Assembly (NCBI GenBank): GCA_902774365.1
Contig: CACYHX010000030.1
Span: 25,705-89,704, forward strand
From: an uncultured Bacteroidia bacterium
GTDB taxonomy: Bacteria > Bacteroidota > Bacteroidia > Bacteroidales > F082
Length of the DNA: 64,000 nt
Reading direction: 5' to 3'
In this document: positions 16,959 through 26,841 of the stretch, one piece after another
Position numbering within the stretch: the first letter of the stretch is position 1
How the letters are laid out: every line of letters begins with the position of its first letter
The notes under the pieces: model-generated
What the model was told of the DNA's origin: nothing
The model's input: the letters and a program-made list of their open reading frames with translations, nothing else
The model's database searches: none
Translations under genes and position numbers: made by a program

Positions 16959-17450
16959 ATGAAGAGAGCATTACATTTAATACTTATGGCAGCATTAATA
17001 ATCTTGATATGTCTGCCATCATGCACAAAGCCTGAAAAACAAATTGTTGGCAAATGGAAAATCACCTACGCTAAATTTGACGGATACGAAGATGAAAATG
17101 CTGCGGGTGAGGTTTGGACATTTAAAGAAAACGGTAAGTTCAGAGGCTATATGGTTTTTGATAATAAGAAAATTCGTAGTACAGTAAAGGAGGGCGGTGA
17201 AATCGACTGTAATTGGTATATTGATGGGAATGAACTGGTGCTTAAAGGTGGTGATTTGGAATATAGTGAATCTGGTTCTGGCTGGAGTTCCAGACTAGAG
17301 ATAGTAATTACTATGGATATAGAACAATTGGACAAGGAAAAACTAATTCTTTCGGGAAAGATGAAAATTGAGGATAGTTATACCGAGGATGGGTATACAG
17401 ACTACGACTCTGAAGTCATTAAAGTTGCTTATGAGTTAGAAGCAAAATAA
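16959..17450 (+). CDS. Small lipocalin-like lipoprotein
   Basis: A 163-residue lipoprotein with signal MKRALHLILMAALIILICLPSC (lipobox LPSC, shown here as part of the signal; Cys at residue 22). The mature part starts IVGKWKITYAKFDGY and contains EVWTFKENGKFRGY, NWYIDGNELVLKGG and a long series of beta strands. This matches the lipocalin-like fold common among Bacteroidetes lipoproteins. Ligand unknown. The context suggests control by the XRE protein through the GTAAC dyads. It is followed by a hairpin terminator at 17471. Confidence 0.7.
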   Translation: MKRALHLILMAALIILICLPSCTKPEKQIVGKWKITYAKFDGYEDENAAGEVWTFKENGKFRGYMVFDNKKIRSTVKEGGEIDCNWYIDGNELVLKGGDLEYSESGSGWSSRLEIVITMDIEQLDKEKLILSGKMKIEDSYTEDGYTDYDSEVIKVAYELEAK

Positions 17451-17470
17451 CAGACTATAAAGACATTCAG

Positions 17471-17512
17471 AAAATCCTCCCGTTGGTTGATTCCAGCGAG
17501 AGGATTTTTTGT
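17471..17512 (+). terminator. Terminator of the lipocalin-like lipoprotein gene
   Basis: AAAATCCTC pairs with GAGGATTTT and is followed by a T-run. The loop can form a small secondary stem. Confidence 0.7.
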
Positions 17513-17584
17513 TACCCTTTAGTGAAAAACATACATCTTCACCCTAAAAAGTGCCGAAAAATATGCAAAATTATTGCAGATTTT

Positions 17585-18529
17585 TCATAACTTCAAGTAG
17601 CTCAATACATTATTTTCAATTCGTTTCACCAGGTCTTCCGAGTCAGGAGCCTTCTCAAACTTGTGCCCCGTGACCTTCTCGTAGAGTTCGATGTAACGCT
17701 CCGAAACGCTGTTGACGTATTCGGGTGTCATTTCGGGCACTTGCTGTCCTTCCTTGCCTTGGAAGCCGTTGGCCATCAGCCACTCACGGACGAATTCCTT
17801 CGAGAGCTGCACCTGCGGCTCGCCCTTGGCGAAGCGTTCCTCGTACTGGTCGGCGATGAAGTAACGCGACGAATCGGGCGTGTGGATTTCGTCCATCAGC
17901 ACGATCTGGTCGCCGATTTTGCCGAACTCGTATTTGGTGTCGACGAGAATCAAGCCCTGCTTGGCTGCGATTTCGGTGCCGCGCTGGAAGAGCTTGCGGG
18001 TGATGTCTTCAATCTGCACATAATCGCTCTCGCTGATGAGTCCACGGCTGATGATTTCCTCGCGTGAGATGTCCTCGTCGTGGCCTTCCTCGGCCTTGGT
18101 GGTCGGGGTGATGATGGGCTCAGCGAAACGTTGGTGCTCTTTCATGCCGTCAGGAATCTGCACGCCGCAGATGGTGTGCTGACCGCTCTTGTAGGTGCGC
18201 CACGAACTGCCAGTGAGGTAGCCACGTATGATCATCTCAATCGGAAAGGGCTTGCAGAGGCGGCCTACGGTGACCATCGGGTCGGGGGTGGCGAGCTTCC
18301 AGTTGGGGACGATGTCGGCGGTGGCGTCGAGGAACATGGCGGCTATCTGGTTGAGGACCTGTCCTTTATAGGGGATACCCTTGGGCAGGATGACATCGAA
18401 AGCCGAGATGCGGTCGGTGGCGACCATCACCATATATTCGTCGTTGATGAAATAACAATCGCGGACCTTGCCGTGATAGACCTTGGTCTGGCCAGGGAAT
18501 TGATAATCTGTTCTGGTTAATGCGTTCAT
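17585..18529 (-). CDS. purC: Phosphoribosylaminoimidazole-succinocarboxamide synthase
   Basis: Joins CAIR and aspartate to give SAICAR in purine synthesis. The 314-residue protein is the longer form usual in Bacteroidetes. Diagnostic stretches are [48 protein letters not shown] and LVDTKYEFG. Its ATG overlaps the stop of the upstream phoH-like gene by one base (TAATG), so translation is probably coupled. Confidence 0.96.
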   Translation of the reverse strand: MNALTRTDYQFPGQTKVYHGKVRDCYFINDEYMVMVATDRISAFDVILPKGIPYKGQVLNQIAAMFLDATADIVPNWKLATPDPMVTVGRLCKPFPIEMIIRGYLTGSSWRTYKSGQHTICGVQIPDGMKEHQRFAEPIITPTTKAEEGHDEDISREEIISRGLISESDYVQIEDITRKLFQRGTEIAAKQGLILVDTKYEFGKIGDQIVLMDEIHTPDSSRYFIADQYEERFAKGEPQVQLSKEFVREWLMANGFQGKEGQQVPEMTPEYVNSVSERYIELYEKVTGHKFEKAPDSEDLVKRIENNVLSYLKL

Positions 18530-19557
18530 TATTGTTGATTGTTGATTGTTGAATCGTTTAATTGTTGTTCGGTCGGTAGAGACGCGATTAATCGCGTCTC
18601 TACAGGTTCGTCAATATTGTGCTTCTTATATGCATTAATAATATCCGTCACCAGTTTATGTCTGACCACATCCTTGTCGTCCAAATAGATGAATTCGATG
18701 CCTTTGACGTCTTTCAGCACCTCCATGGCTTGTGGCAAGCCTGATGGTGTCTTGGGCGGCAGGTCGATTTGGGTGATGTCGCCGGTGACGATGAACTTGG
18801 CCGAGCGCCCCATGCGGGTGAGGAACATCTTCAGCTGGCTGCGCGTGGCGTTTTGCGCCTCGTCGAGGATGACGAAGGCATGGTCCAAGGTGCGGCCGCG
18901 CATGAAGGCCAAAGGCGCAATCTCGATGGTGTGGTCTTCGAGGTAACCCTCCAGTTTGGTGCCCGGTATCATGTCGCGCAAGGCATCATAAAGCGGTTGC
19001 AGATAGGGGTCGAGCTTGTCTTTGAGGTCGCCGGGGAGGAAGCCTAAGTGTTCATCGGCTTCGACGGCGGGACGGGTGAGGATGATCCTTCGTACCTCTT
19101 TGGCTTTCAACGCTCTGACGGCCAATGCCACGGCGGTGTAGGTCTTACCGGTGCCCGCGGGACCGATGGCGAAGATCAAGTCCTTTTGTTCCGATGCCGT
19201 CACCATGCGTTTCTGGTTGGCGGTGATGGCCTTGACGGGGACACCGTTGCGCCCGAAGACCAACACGTCGCTCTCCGACATCTTGCGTTGCAGTTCGCTG
19301 TCGGTGCTGGCCATCATGACGTCTTCAACGGTTTGGGCTGTGAGTTTGCCGAAACGCTCAAGTTGCACCATCAAGGTCTCGTAGCGGTTGGTGAAATACT
19401 CTATCTCCTCATCGTCGCCGATGACCTTCACGAAGTCGCCACGCGCGATGATTTTCAGCTTAGGGAACATGCTTTTCACTAGTTCCAGGTACTTGTCGTT
19501 GGGGCCGTGAAGGTCCTTGGGGTCAACATTTTCTATCTGAAGGATCTGTTCTGCCAT
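18529..19557 (-). CDS. phoH: PhoH-family ATPase
   Basis: A 342-residue cytoplasmic ATPase of the PhoH/YbeZ family, thought to act in RNA metabolism and ribosome maturation. An N-terminal KH-like segment ([19 protein letters not shown]) precedes the P-loop [19 protein letters not shown]. The Walker B equivalent is [19 protein letters not shown], followed by GDITQIDLP. The catalytic domain ends near residue 315. The tail holds the 28-nt palindrome at 18576-18603, read in the frame VETRLIAS, so the C-terminus is repeat-derived. The promoter TATCTTTG lies at 19575-19582. Confidence 0.93.
   Translation of the reverse strand: MAEQILQIENVDPKDLHGPNDKYLELVKSMFPKLKIIARGDFVKVIGDDEEIEYFTNRYETLMVQLERFGKLTAQTVEDVMMASTDSELQRKMSESDVLVFGRNGVPVKAITANQKRMVTASEQKDLIFAIGPAGTGKTYTAVALAVRALKAKEVRRIILTRPAVEADEHLGFLPGDLKDKLDPYLQPLYDALRDMIPGTKLEGYLEDHTIEIAPLAFMRGRTLDHAFVILDEAQNATRSQLKMFLTRMGRSAKFIVTGDITQIDLPPKTPSGLPQAMEVLKDVKGIEFIYLDDKDVVRHKLVTDIINAYKKHNIDEPVETRLIASLPTEQQLNDSTINNQQ
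18576..18603. repeat. 28-nt perfect palindrome, in frame in phoH
   Basis: The half-site GTAGAGACGCGATT is followed directly by its exact reverse complement. It encodes VETRLIAS near the PhoH C-terminus. Identical or near-identical copies lie at 47599 and 54431. Confidence 0.95.
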
Positions 19558-19574
19558 GTCGTTTTATTAAACTG

Positions 19575-19582
19575 CAAAGATA
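19575..19582 (-). promoter_or_regulatory. -7 element of phoH-purC
   Basis: TATCTTTG on the minus strand, 17 nt upstream of the phoH ATG. Confidence 0.55.
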
Positions 19583-19651
19583 GATTATTTTTTAAAATGA
19601 AAAAAATGTAGTTTTTTTAAAAAACTATTGGCGAGATTGACATAAATGATA

Positions 19652-19659
19652 TACCTTTG
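19652..19659 (+). promoter_or_regulatory. -7 element of the SAM hydroxide adenosyltransferase gene
   Basis: TACCTTTG with a TTG at about 19637-19639, near the expected -33 position. The start codon is 41 nt downstream. Confidence 0.55.
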
Positions 19660-19700
19660 CAATTCCGATTTCACGGGAACAAATAGCACTACTCAAAGCG

Positions 19701-20516
19701 ATGGCAATTATCACAATAACAAGCGATTGGGGTACAAAGGATTATTATGCTGCCGCGGTAAAAGGCACCATTCTATCCATGTTGCCTACGGCGACCATCG
19801 TTGACGTCACCCATGAAATCGAGCCTTTCAATGTAGCGCAGGCTGGTTTCACGCTGAAAAACTGCTACCGTTGCTTTCCTCCAGGTACGATTCATATCAT
19901 CGCTGTCGATACGATCGAGTCGATGGAATGTCCCCACGTGGTGGTGAAGGCAGAAGGACAGTATTTTATCTCCACCGACAATGGCATTTTCAGCCATATC
20001 CTTGACGGCAAATTCGATGAGGCGGCTTGTATCGACGTGATGCAGGACTCTGATTTCTTCACCTTTGCCTCGCGCGACCGTTTTGCCAAGGTGGCCGTGA
20101 TGCTGGCCAACGGCGAGCCGCTCTCCAGCATCGGTGAGCCGCGTCCAAAGCTGAACCCTGGTGGCGCTTTCTGTGCCGTGGCTCGCGACAACACCATCGA
20201 AGGCGTGGTGATGCACATCGACTCCTACGATAACCTGATTACCAATATCTCCAAAGAGCTCTTTGAACAGGAGCGTCGTGGTCGTGACTTCACCATCCAG
20301 GTGAAGGGCGACCTCTACACCGTCGATGAGATTTCGGACAGCTATTTGGATGTCGATGTGGTGGATCTCGTTGCCATCTTCGGCACGCACGGCTACCTCG
20401 AACTCGCTTTGAACAAAGCCAAGTTAGCCTCACTTTGCGGCATCGAGCTTAAGTCGACCATCAAGGTGATTTTCGATGACGGCAAACAAAACATTACGAC
20501 CGACTCATTGTTTTGA
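19701..20516 (+). CDS. S-adenosyl-L-methionine hydroxide adenosyltransferase family protein (DUF62)
   Basis: A 271-residue enzyme. Family members hydrolyse S-adenosylmethionine to adenosine and methionine and are related to fluorinases. The N-terminal SAM-binding fold has ITITSDWGTKDYYAAAVKG (the conserved Asp that binds the ribose) and IVDVTHEIEPFNVAQAG. The second domain contains YFISTDNGIF and IDSYDNLITNI. Length and motifs are typical. The last 12 nt overlap the 3' end of the convergent PAP2 gene. Confidence 0.9.
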   Translation: MAIITITSDWGTKDYYAAAVKGTILSMLPTATIVDVTHEIEPFNVAQAGFTLKNCYRCFPPGTIHIIAVDTIESMECPHVVVKAEGQYFISTDNGIFSHILDGKFDEAACIDVMQDSDFFTFASRDRFAKVAVMLANGEPLSSIGEPRPKLNPGGAFCAVARDNTIEGVVMHIDSYDNLITNISKELFEQERRGRDFTIQVKGDLYTVDEISDSYLDVDVVDLVAIFGTHGYLELALNKAKLASLCGIELKSTIKVIFDDGKQNITTDSLF

Positions 20517-21080
20517 TTTCCAGACTTTTCGTTGAATGATTTGGAATAGCTTCCAAATAATCATCCCTACCAGTATGCCTAGGATGGCACCGCAAATGAT
20601 GTCGCCAGGGTAATGGTAGCCGATGTAGATGCGGCTGTAGCTGGAGATGAAGGCCCATAGATACAGCGTTATGGCAGGCCAGGGACGGTAGTTACCTAAT
20701 GCCGGCGTAAGAAATGCCGCAATGGCAAAGGTGTTGGCGGCATGGGATGAGACAAAGCCGTATCGTCCGCCCGCCATTCCTTTTGGGAGATATATCAACT
20801 CTTGTAAGTCAGGGTTAAAACAAGGTCTAAGGCGCTGAAACAAGGGCTTGCAGACATGGGCGGAAAGTTGGTCGGAGCAAAGCACTACAATCCCGATGGC
20901 CAAGAAAACCCACCAACAGCGTTTGCCATATTGTTTCACCACCCAATATATTAATAATAGGTAGAAAGGCATCCAAACCCACATGTCGGTGATGAGAGTC
21001 ATCACCTTATCCAACCAAGCGGCATGCAGGCCGTTGAGGAAAAGGAAGAGGTCGGAGTCGATGGTGGAGAGGGATTCCAT
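20505..21080 (-). CDS. PAP2-family membrane phosphatase
   Basis: A 191-residue integral membrane phosphatase, possibly acting on undecaprenyl pyrophosphate or lipid phosphates. The three PAP2 motifs are visible: KPLFQRLRPCF (KxxxxxxRP), SSHAANTFA (the PSGH equivalent) and SRIYIGYHYPGD (SRxxxxxHxxxD). Five to six hydrophobic segments are seen. It is the last gene of the ricT-gldH-pbp1A-obg-pap2 run and lies 11 nt after obg. A role in lipid carrier recycling beside a peptidoglycan synthase is plausible but inferred. Confidence 0.9.
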   Translation of the reverse strand: MESLSTIDSDLFLFLNGLHAAWLDKVMTLITDMWVWMPFYLLLIYWVVKQYGKRCWWVFLAIGIVVLCSDQLSAHVCKPLFQRLRPCFNPDLQELIYLPKGMAGGRYGFVSSHAANTFAIAAFLTPALGNYRPWPAITLYLWAFISSYSRIYIGYHYPGDIICGAILGILVGMIIWKLFQIIQRKVWKSKQ

Positions 21081-21091
21081 GGGCCTTGTGT

Positions 21092-22102
21092 TTACCAGTC
21101 TTCCTCCTCGTCATTCTTGTTCAGCGTCAGCCAGATCAGGTCTTTCAGTTCGGTGATGCCTTGGTTGGCTACGGAGCTGATGAAGACATGCGGCACCTTC
21201 TTGGGCAGGTGTTTCTTGATGTCCTTGATGGTGTCGTCGTCCACGAGGTCGCACTTCGTGATGGCCAGGATGCGGTCCTTGTCCATCAGCTCGGGGTTGT
21301 ATTTCTTCAACTCGTTGAGGAGGATGTCGTATTCTGCCTTCACGTCCTCGGTGTTGGCGGGCACCATGAAGAGCAGGGTGGAGTTTCTTTCGATATGACG
21401 CAAGAATCTGATTCCAAGACCTTTCCCTTCTGCTGCGCCTTCGATGATGCCGGGGATGTCGGCCATGACGAAGCTCTTATGGCCGCGATAGCTGACGATG
21501 CCGAGGTTGGGTACCAAAGTGGTGAAGGGGTAGTCGGCGATTTCGGGTTTGGCCGCCGAGACGACAGAGAGTAGGGTGGACTTGCCCGCATTGGGGAAGC
21601 CGACCAACCCGACATCTGCCAACAGTTTCAGCTCCAAGGTAATCCATTCCTCTTGGTTGGGTTCTCCAGGTTGGGCGAACTTAGGCGCTTGAAGCGTTGC
21701 CGTCTTGAAGAAGGCATTGCCTTTGCCGCCTCGACCGCCTTTGAGCAGCACGACTTCTTGTCCGTCTTCGGTGATCTCACCTATCTGTGTATGGTCTTCG
21801 GCATGAAAGGCCACGGTGCCCAGTGGGACGTCGATGTAGACATCATCGCCAGCGGCACCGGTGAGTTGGTTTTTGCCACCAGGAACCCCGTCTCCAGCGA
21901 AGATATGCTTCGTGTAACGCAGGTGGAGCAAGGTCCACAGCTGTGCATTGCCACGCAGGATGACATCACCGCCGCGACCGCCGTCGCCGCCGTCGGGACC
22001 GCCTTTTGGGATGTATTTCTCCCTACGGAAGTGCAACGAACCTGCACCGCCTTTGCCCGAGCGGCAGAATATCTTTACGTAATCTACAAAGTTTGAAGTC
22101 AT
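21092..22102 (-). CDS. obg: Obg GTPase
   Basis: A 336-residue ribosome-associated GTPase needed for late 50S assembly. The N-terminal glycine-rich Obg fold is intact ([46 protein letters not shown]). The G domain has G1 [10 protein letters not shown]3 [17 protein letters not shown]4 TKCDL and G5 SSVANQG. It is short at the C-terminus, ending NKNDEEEDW, as is usual when no OCT domain is present. It starts 8 nt after pbp1A in the operon. Confidence 0.96.
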   Translation of the reverse strand: MTSNFVDYVKIFCRSGKGGAGSLHFRREKYIPKGGPDGGDGGRGGDVILRGNAQLWTLLHLRYTKHIFAGDGVPGGKNQLTGAAGDDVYIDVPLGTVAFHAEDHTQIGEITEDGQEVVLLKGGRGGKGNAFFKTATLQAPKFAQPGEPNQEEWITLELKLLADVGLVGFPNAGKSTLLSVVSAAKPEIADYPFTTLVPNLGIVSYRGHKSFVMADIPGIIEGAAEGKGLGIRFLRHIERNSTLLFMVPANTEDVKAEYDILLNELKKYNPELMDKDRILAITKCDLVDDDTIKDIKKHLPKKVPHVFISSVANQGITELKDLIWLTLNKNDEEEDW

Positions 22103-22110
22103 GTCTTTAA

Positions 22111-24366
22111 TTAAAATTCATCTATATATTCGATGCTTTCTTCATCGTCATAACGGTTGCAGTCGAAGTTCAAATCAACACCGGGGATATTAGGCTTGGT
22201 GAAGTCGCCCTTGCTAATGCCTAAATTCTTGTCGGCGTAAACTTTTTTCATGTATAATGCCCAAATGGGTAATGCCGTATGTGAGCCTTGGCCCAGCTTG
22301 GTGGAGCGGAAGTGTACGCTACGGTCTTCGGCTCCCACCCAGACGCCTGTGGTGAGGTCGGGAGTGATACCCATAAAATAACCATCACTATTCTTCTGTG
22401 TGGTTCCGGTCTTGCCGGCAATGGGATTGTTGAAGCCGTACAAAGAACGCAGACGGATACCCGTGCCACTTTGCACTACGCCCTTCATCAGTTCAATCAT
22501 CTTGTATGCCGTCAGCTCACTCATAGCCTCCGACTCCTCTGGGCTGAAGCGTTGGATGACGTTGCCGTTCTTGTCTTCGATACGGGTGATGAACATAGGC
22601 TTGATGTAGACGCCTTGGTTGGCAAAGGTGCTCATGGCGCCGACCATCTCGATGAGCTTCAGGTCGCAGACACCCAAGCAGATGGCAGGTACGGCGTCGA
22701 TGGGTGATTCCACACCCATGCGGCGGGCTTGTGCGATGACGGCATTGGGGCCGAATTGGTTCATCAAGTAGGCAGAAATCCAGTTGTTGGACTGGGCCAA
22801 AGCATACTTTAAGGTGATTTCTTCGCCGACGCGGCCACCCGAGTTGCCTGGTGACCAAACCTTTCCATCTTCCAGCTGGATGTTGTATTGGATGTTAGGA
22901 ATCTTGGTGCAAGGCGTGTATTCGCCTTCTTGCATCGCCAAAGAATACAGGAAGGGCTTGAACGTGGAACCCACCTGACGGCGTGCTTGTGTGACGTGGT
23001 CGTATTTGAAGAAACGATAGTCCAGGCCGCCCACATAAGCCTTCACATGGCCCGTGTGTGATTCTATGGAGATAAGGCTGGCTTGCAAGAACCACTTGTA
23101 ATAGCGGATGGAATCCATGGGCGACATGACGGTGTCGATAGGGCCATCCCAAGAGAAGATGGTCATCGGGACGGGACGGTCGAACTCAGCCTTGATGGAA
23201 TCCATAGGCATACCGGCGTTTTTGAGGATGCGATAACGGTCGCTGCGTTTCATCGAGGTCTCAAGGATGTGGTCGATCTCGTCGGCGGTCACATTGGAGA
23301 AAGGCGCGTTTTTCTGTCCTTTCCAGTGTTTGTAGAACATGGGTTGCAGCTCGCCTCCCATAAACTCCCTGACAGCTTCTTCCGCATAGCGCTGCATGCG
23401 TGAATCGATGGTGGTGTAGATGCGTAAGCCGTCGCGATAGATGTTGTATGGCTGTCCGTCGGCGCGGGTGGTGTTTTTGGCCCAATCGTTCAGTTCGCCT
23501 CTCAAGAACTCACGGAAGTAGGTGGCCTGGCCGCTGTTGTGGTCCCTGATGCTAAAATGCGACATGTCGATTGGAATCTGTGAGATGGAGTCACATTCTG
23601 CATCGGTGATATAGCCGTTTTCAGCCATCTTCTTCAAGACGAGGTTGCGGCGGTTCAAGGCGTTGTTGGGGTTGCGCACAGGGCTGAAACGTGTTGGGGC
23701 ATTGACGACGCCTGCCATCAAGGCACATTCCTCGATGTTCATCTCACAGGGCTTCTTATCAAAGAAGGTGCTGGCGGCGGAACGGATGCCAAAGGCGTTG
23801 TGGCCGAAAGCCACAGTGTTGAGGTACATGGCGATGATCTCTTCCTTCGAGTAGTTGTGCTCCAGCTTGGTGGCTGTAATCCATTCCTGGAACTTACGCA
23901 GGACAAGTTTGGGTTTGCTAAGGTTTTCGCCACGTGGAAACAGGTTCTTGGCCAGCTGTTGTGTGATGGTGCTGCCGCCGCCTTTCTTTCGGCCTGTCAG
24001 CACGCCGAAAGCCACGCGGAACAAGGCCCTCTCGTCGATGCCGGAGTGCTCCGTGAAGCGTTCGTCTTCAATGCTGATGAGGGCTTCCGGCATGTAGTGC
24101 GACAGCTCGGCATAGCGCACGTTGGAGCGGTTCTCGATATGATAGGTGCCAAGCACCTTGCCGTCGGCGGAGATAATCTCGGTGGCCAAGTTGGTGCGTG
24201 GGTTTTCTAGCTCATCGAAGGTGGGCATGGTGCCAAACACGCCTTTGGCAACGCAGAAGAAGAACAAAATGACAAGCAGTAGGAACGACCCGAAGACAAT
24301 CCATAGGTTGCGGATGGCCTTCGAACCGCCGTTTTGTTGCTTTTCTTTTTTCTTGTTATCGCTCAT
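22111..24366 (-). CDS. Penicillin-binding protein 1A (bifunctional class A PBP)
   Basis: A 751-residue peptidoglycan glycosyltransferase/transpeptidase. A cytoplasmic Lys-rich tail and one membrane anchor (about residues 22-45) lead to the GT51 domain, with catalytic-Glu motif [12 protein letters not shown] and [14 protein letters not shown]. The transpeptidase domain has the SxxK motif STFKPFLYS, the SxN motif SNN and [12 protein letters not shown]. Length is normal for class A PBPs. It starts 3 nt after gldH. Its place between gldH and obg suggests an envelope and growth operon. Confidence 0.93.
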   Translation of the reverse strand: MSDNKKKEKQQNGGSKAIRNLWIVFGSFLLLVILFFFCVAKGVFGTMPTFDELENPRTNLATEIISADGKVLGTYHIENRSNVRYAELSHYMPEALISIEDERFTEHSGIDERALFRVAFGVLTGRKKGGGSTITQQLAKNLFPRGENLSKPKLVLRKFQEWITATKLEHNYSKEEIIAMYLNTVAFGHNAFGIRSAASTFFDKKPCEMNIEECALMAGVVNAPTRFSPVRNPNNALNRRNLVLKKMAENGYITDAECDSISQIPIDMSHFSIRDHNSGQATYFREFLRGELNDWAKNTTRADGQPYNIYRDGLRIYTTIDSRMQRYAEEAVREFMGGELQPMFYKHWKGQKNAPFSNVTADEIDHILETSMKRSDRYRILKNAGMPMDSIKAEFDRPVPMTIFSWDGPIDTVMSPMDSIRYYKWFLQASLISIESHTGHVKAYVGGLDYRFFKYDHVTQARRQVGSTFKPFLYSLAMQEGEYTPCTKIPNIQYNIQLEDGKVWSPGNSGGRVGEEITLKYALAQSNNWISAYLMNQFGPNAVIAQARRMGVESPIDAVPAICLGVCDLKLIEMVGAMSTFANQGVYIKPMFITRIEDKNGNVIQRFSPEESEAMSELTAYKMIELMKGVVQSGTGIRLRSLYGFNNPIAGKTGTTQKNSDGYFMGITPDLTTGVWVGAEDRSVHFRSTKLGQGSHTALPIWALYMKKVYADKNLGISKGDFTKPNIPGVDLNFDCNRYDDEESIEYIDEF

Positions 24367-24369
24367 ATC

Positions 24370-24927
24370 TTATTGTTTTTCAATGTATAAACCAATATCT
24401 GAGATGCCTTTCAACACAGGCTCGCGCATGGCTTGCTCGATTTCGAAGTGGTAGGTGCCGTTCATGGGGAAGAGCAGGTTGTCGTTGAGGGGGACGACGC
24501 GGTCTCTCATGCTGCCGCTGCTTTTGCCGATCCAACGTCCTTCGGGTGTGGCCAGCGTACATTCTATAGTGTCGTGCGTGACGTTGCCGTTGGGCATGCG
24601 AGTGTGGAGAAACACGAAGAGGTTGCTGTAGCGGTAGTTCTCCAAATGACGTAAGCCGATGCCGAAACGGTAAAGGCTGACGGTGTCGTTGATGTCGACG
24701 TCGAAGGCCACACGGTCCTCTTGTCGCCACTCGGCTTCGGGGATGACGGTGCGTTTGTTGAACGACTCGCTGGTGCAGCTCGCAAAAAACAAAAAAACTA
24801 ACAGAAAAGCCGTCATTGCGGGCTTGACCCGCAATCTCCCATGCAGAAGAGGTTGTACTAATGCATGGGAGATGGCGGATGTGCCTCCGCCATGACGCCT
24901 TTTGGAATTGGTTATGTCGTTTTTCAT
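24370..24927 (-). CDS. gldH: GldH-like gliding-motility lipoprotein with repeat-derived N-terminus
   Basis: A lipoprotein associated with gliding and type IX secretion in Bacteroidetes. The mature domain reads RTVIPEAEWRQEDRVAFDVD, YRFGIGLRHLENYRYSNLFVF and GKSSGSMRDRVVPLNDN, matching GldH. The N-terminus is unusual: after MKNDITNSK, 29 codons come from an 87-bp composite repeat (24811-24897) and read RRHGGGTSAIS...RLRVKPAMT before the hydrophobic AFLLVFLFFASC. The start at 24927 fits the operon (15 nt after ricT), but a Met inside the repeat (24816) would give a short signal without basic residues. The lipobox FASC is intact either way. Confidence 0.85.
   Translation of the reverse strand: MKNDITNSKRRHGGGTSAISHALVQPLLHGRLRVKPAMTAFLLVFLFFASCTSESFNKRTVIPEAEWRQEDRVAFDVDINDTVSLYRFGIGLRHLENYRYSNLFVFLHTRMPNGNVTHDTIECTLATPEGRWIGKSSGSMRDRVVPLNDNLLFPMNGTYHFEIEQAMREPVLKGISDIGLYIEKQ
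24811..24897. repeat. Composite two-hairpin repeat (copy b), in frame in gldH
   Basis: 87 bp, a multiple of three. The ATTGCGGG hairpin and the ATGGCGGA hairpin flank a middle segment whose ends, ATCTCCCATGCA and TGCATGGGAGAT, are a perfect 12-bp inverted pair. It begins CGTCAT and ends ATGACG like copy a. Confidence 0.9.
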
Positions 24928-24942
24928 ATGATGTTTCTTTAA

Positions 24943-26061
24943 TCAGTCACTCATTTTCTTAAGGTCGGCCTCGCCGTAGCCTTCGTTGGTGTTGGTCTGG
25001 GCTTCCTTCGTAACGGCGTAGTCTTCCAGTTTCGCAGGTTTCTGTCCCTTCTTGTTCATGGCGATGATGTCCTTCACCTTGGCTACGGGAATGGCCATGA
25101 TGTTATTCTTGTCCGTGGTATAGGAATACCACATGATGCCTTTGAAGACGTCGTTTTTCTGGTGCACGGCGTCGCCGCTCTCGAAATGCAGCACGATGTT
25201 GGGGTCGGAGAAGGCTTTCAATGCTTCAACATAGGCTTCATATTCGTAGTTGAGGCAGCACTTTAGTTTGCCGCACATGCCAGCCAGTTTCTGGGGGTTG
25301 GGAGAAAGCTGCTGCACGCGGGCCACGTTGGTGGTCACCGATTGGAAGTCTGTAATCCAAGAGGCACAGCACAACTCGCGTCCACAGGAACCGAGGCCGC
25401 CTAGCTTGGCCGACTCCTGACGCACGCCGATTTGTCGCATCTCGATACGGATGTGGAACTCCTCGGCCAGTTTCTTGATGAGTTCACGGAAGTCGACACG
25501 GCCGTCGGCGGTGTAGTAGAAGATGGCTTTTGTCTTGTCGCCTTGGTATTCCACATCGTTGAGTTTCATCTCCAAGCCGAGGTTGTCGATAATGGTACGG
25601 GTGCGAGCTAAAGTACTGTCTTCCAATTGGATGGCCGACAAAAACTTCTCCACGTCGTTCACTCTGGCACGACGGTAGATTTTCTTCATCTCCTCCAATG
25701 GGGTGCGGAATTTCTTCCGTTTCATTTGGCGCTTCACGATGTCGCCCAGCAGGGTGACGATGCCGATGTCGTGCCCGATGGCGGTTTCCACGGCGACAAA
25801 CTCGCCCACCTCCAAATCCAAGTCTTCGGGATAGGTGAAATAGTCTTTGCGGTCGTTCTTGAAACGCACCTCGGCCAGACGCACCTCACCTTTTACCTCT
25901 TGGTTTTCGTAGTCTTTCAACCAGTCGAACTGGCTCAGCTTGCAACGGCCGCATGAGAGCACCTTTTGACCCGTGTTGTAGGTCGTTCCAAGGGTGCATC
26001 CGCGGTTGAGTAGTTGTCCGTCAATGCTTTTAATATCGTTTTTCTGTTGATTTTCAGTCAT
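24943..26061 (-). CDS. ricT: PSP1/RicT-family regulatory protein
   Basis: 372 residues. RicT (YaaT) proteins are Fe-S-binding partners in RNA-processing complexes in Firmicutes; the Bacteroidetes role is not established. Conserved cysteines sit in LSCGRCKLSQFDWL, GSCGRELCCASWITDF and GMCGKLKCCLNYE. The N-terminal PSP1 domain covers about residues 45-170 (EVRFKNDRKDYFTYP, GHDIGIVTLLGDIV). The start at 26061 (MTENQQKND) follows its own -7 element. It heads the operon leading through gldH to pap2. Confidence 0.88.
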   Translation of the reverse strand: MTENQQKNDIKSIDGQLLNRGCTLGTTYNTGQKVLSCGRCKLSQFDWLKDYENQEVKGEVRLAEVRFKNDRKDYFTYPEDLDLEVGEFVAVETAIGHDIGIVTLLGDIVKRQMKRKKFRTPLEEMKKIYRRARVNDVEKFLSAIQLEDSTLARTRTIIDNLGLEMKLNDVEYQGDKTKAIFYYTADGRVDFRELIKKLAEEFHIRIEMRQIGVRQESAKLGGLGSCGRELCCASWITDFQSVTTNVARVQQLSPNPQKLAGMCGKLKCCLNYEYEAYVEALKAFSDPNIVLHFESGDAVHQKNDVFKGIMWYSYTTDKNNIMAIPVAKVKDIIAMNKKGQKPAKLEDYAVTKEAQTNTNEGYGEADLKKMSD

Positions 26062-26096
26062 TTGATAAAATGGATTAGGTAAATATGTATAAATTG

Positions 26097-26104
26097 CAAA
26101 AATA
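26097..26104 (-). promoter_or_regulatory. -7 element of the ricT-gldH-pbp1A-obg-pap2 operon
   Basis: TATTTTTG on the minus strand, 35 nt before the ricT ATG and divergent from the lemA promoter. Confidence 0.55.
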
Positions 26105-26118
26105 CAAAAAATATTGTT

Positions 26119-26126
26119 TACCTTTG
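26119..26126 (+). promoter_or_regulatory. -7 element of lemA
   Basis: TACCTTTG, 57 nt upstream of the lemA ATG at 26184. Confidence 0.5.
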
Positions 26127-26183
26127 CATTCTGATATAACATCGCTGAAAATCATATTATTGTCCAATAAAAAATCAGAAAAA

Positions 26184-26774
26184 ATGAAAAAAGGTATTAT
26201 CATCATTCTCGCCCTCGTCGTCTTGGCGATTGTATGGGGCGTTGGCATCTACAACGGATTGGTTACCAAGCAAGAAGGCGTTGAAAAAGCCATCGGTAAC
26301 GTGCAAACGGCATTCCAGAAACGCGCCGACCTGATTCCTAACCTCGTCGCCACGGTGAAGAACTACGCCGAGTATGAGCAAGGCACGTTGACGGCTGTCG
26401 TCGAAGCTCGCGCCAAGGCCACTTCGGTCACCCTTGACCCGCAGAACCTCACTGAGGAGAGCGTGAAAGCCTACATGAACGCCCAGAACGAGTTGTCGGG
26501 CGCCCTGTCGCGCTTGCTCGTCACGGTGGAGCAGTACCCTGACCTGAAAGCCAACCAGAACTACCTCGACCTGCAGTCGCAACTGGAAGGCTGCGAAAAC
26601 GGCATCGCAAATGCGAGACGCGAATGGCAGGAAGCCGTGAGGGTCTACAACACCTCTGTGCGCCGCTTCCCCGCCAACGTCATCGCAGGCATGTTCGGCT
26701 TCGAGAAGTCGCCTTATTTTGAGGCTTCCGAAGGTGCCGAGAAGGCTCCCGACGTGAAAGGGCTATTTGAATAA
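26184..26774 (+). CDS. lemA: LemA family protein
   Basis: A 196-residue membrane-anchored coiled-coil protein. One N-terminal membrane helix (GIIIILALVVLAIVWGVGIYNGL) precedes the diagnostic LemA signature QTAFQKRADLIPNLVATVK. It continues with helical segments (NYLDLQSQLEGCENGIANARR) and ends with FPANVIAGMFGFEKSPYFEA. Function is unknown in general. LemA genes are often followed by a TPM-domain gene, but here glmS follows with its own promoter, so this copy stands alone. Confidence 0.92.
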   Translation: MKKGIIIILALVVLAIVWGVGIYNGLVTKQEGVEKAIGNVQTAFQKRADLIPNLVATVKNYAEYEQGTLTAVVEARAKATSVTLDPQNLTEESVKAYMNAQNELSGALSRLLVTVEQYPDLKANQNYLDLQSQLEGCENGIANARREWQEAVRVYNTSVRRFPANVIAGMFGFEKSPYFEASEGAEKAPDVKGLFE

Positions 26775-26811
26775 AAATCAAAAAATTCTTGCGTCGTTTT
26801 TTCCAAACATA

Positions 26812-26819
26812 TATTTTTG
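26812..26819 (+). promoter_or_regulatory. -7 element of glmS
   Basis: TATTTTTG, 22 nt upstream of the ATG. No glmS ribozyme fits in this short leader. Confidence 0.55.
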
Positions 26820-26841
26820 CGCCCTTTAAAACAACGCAAAT

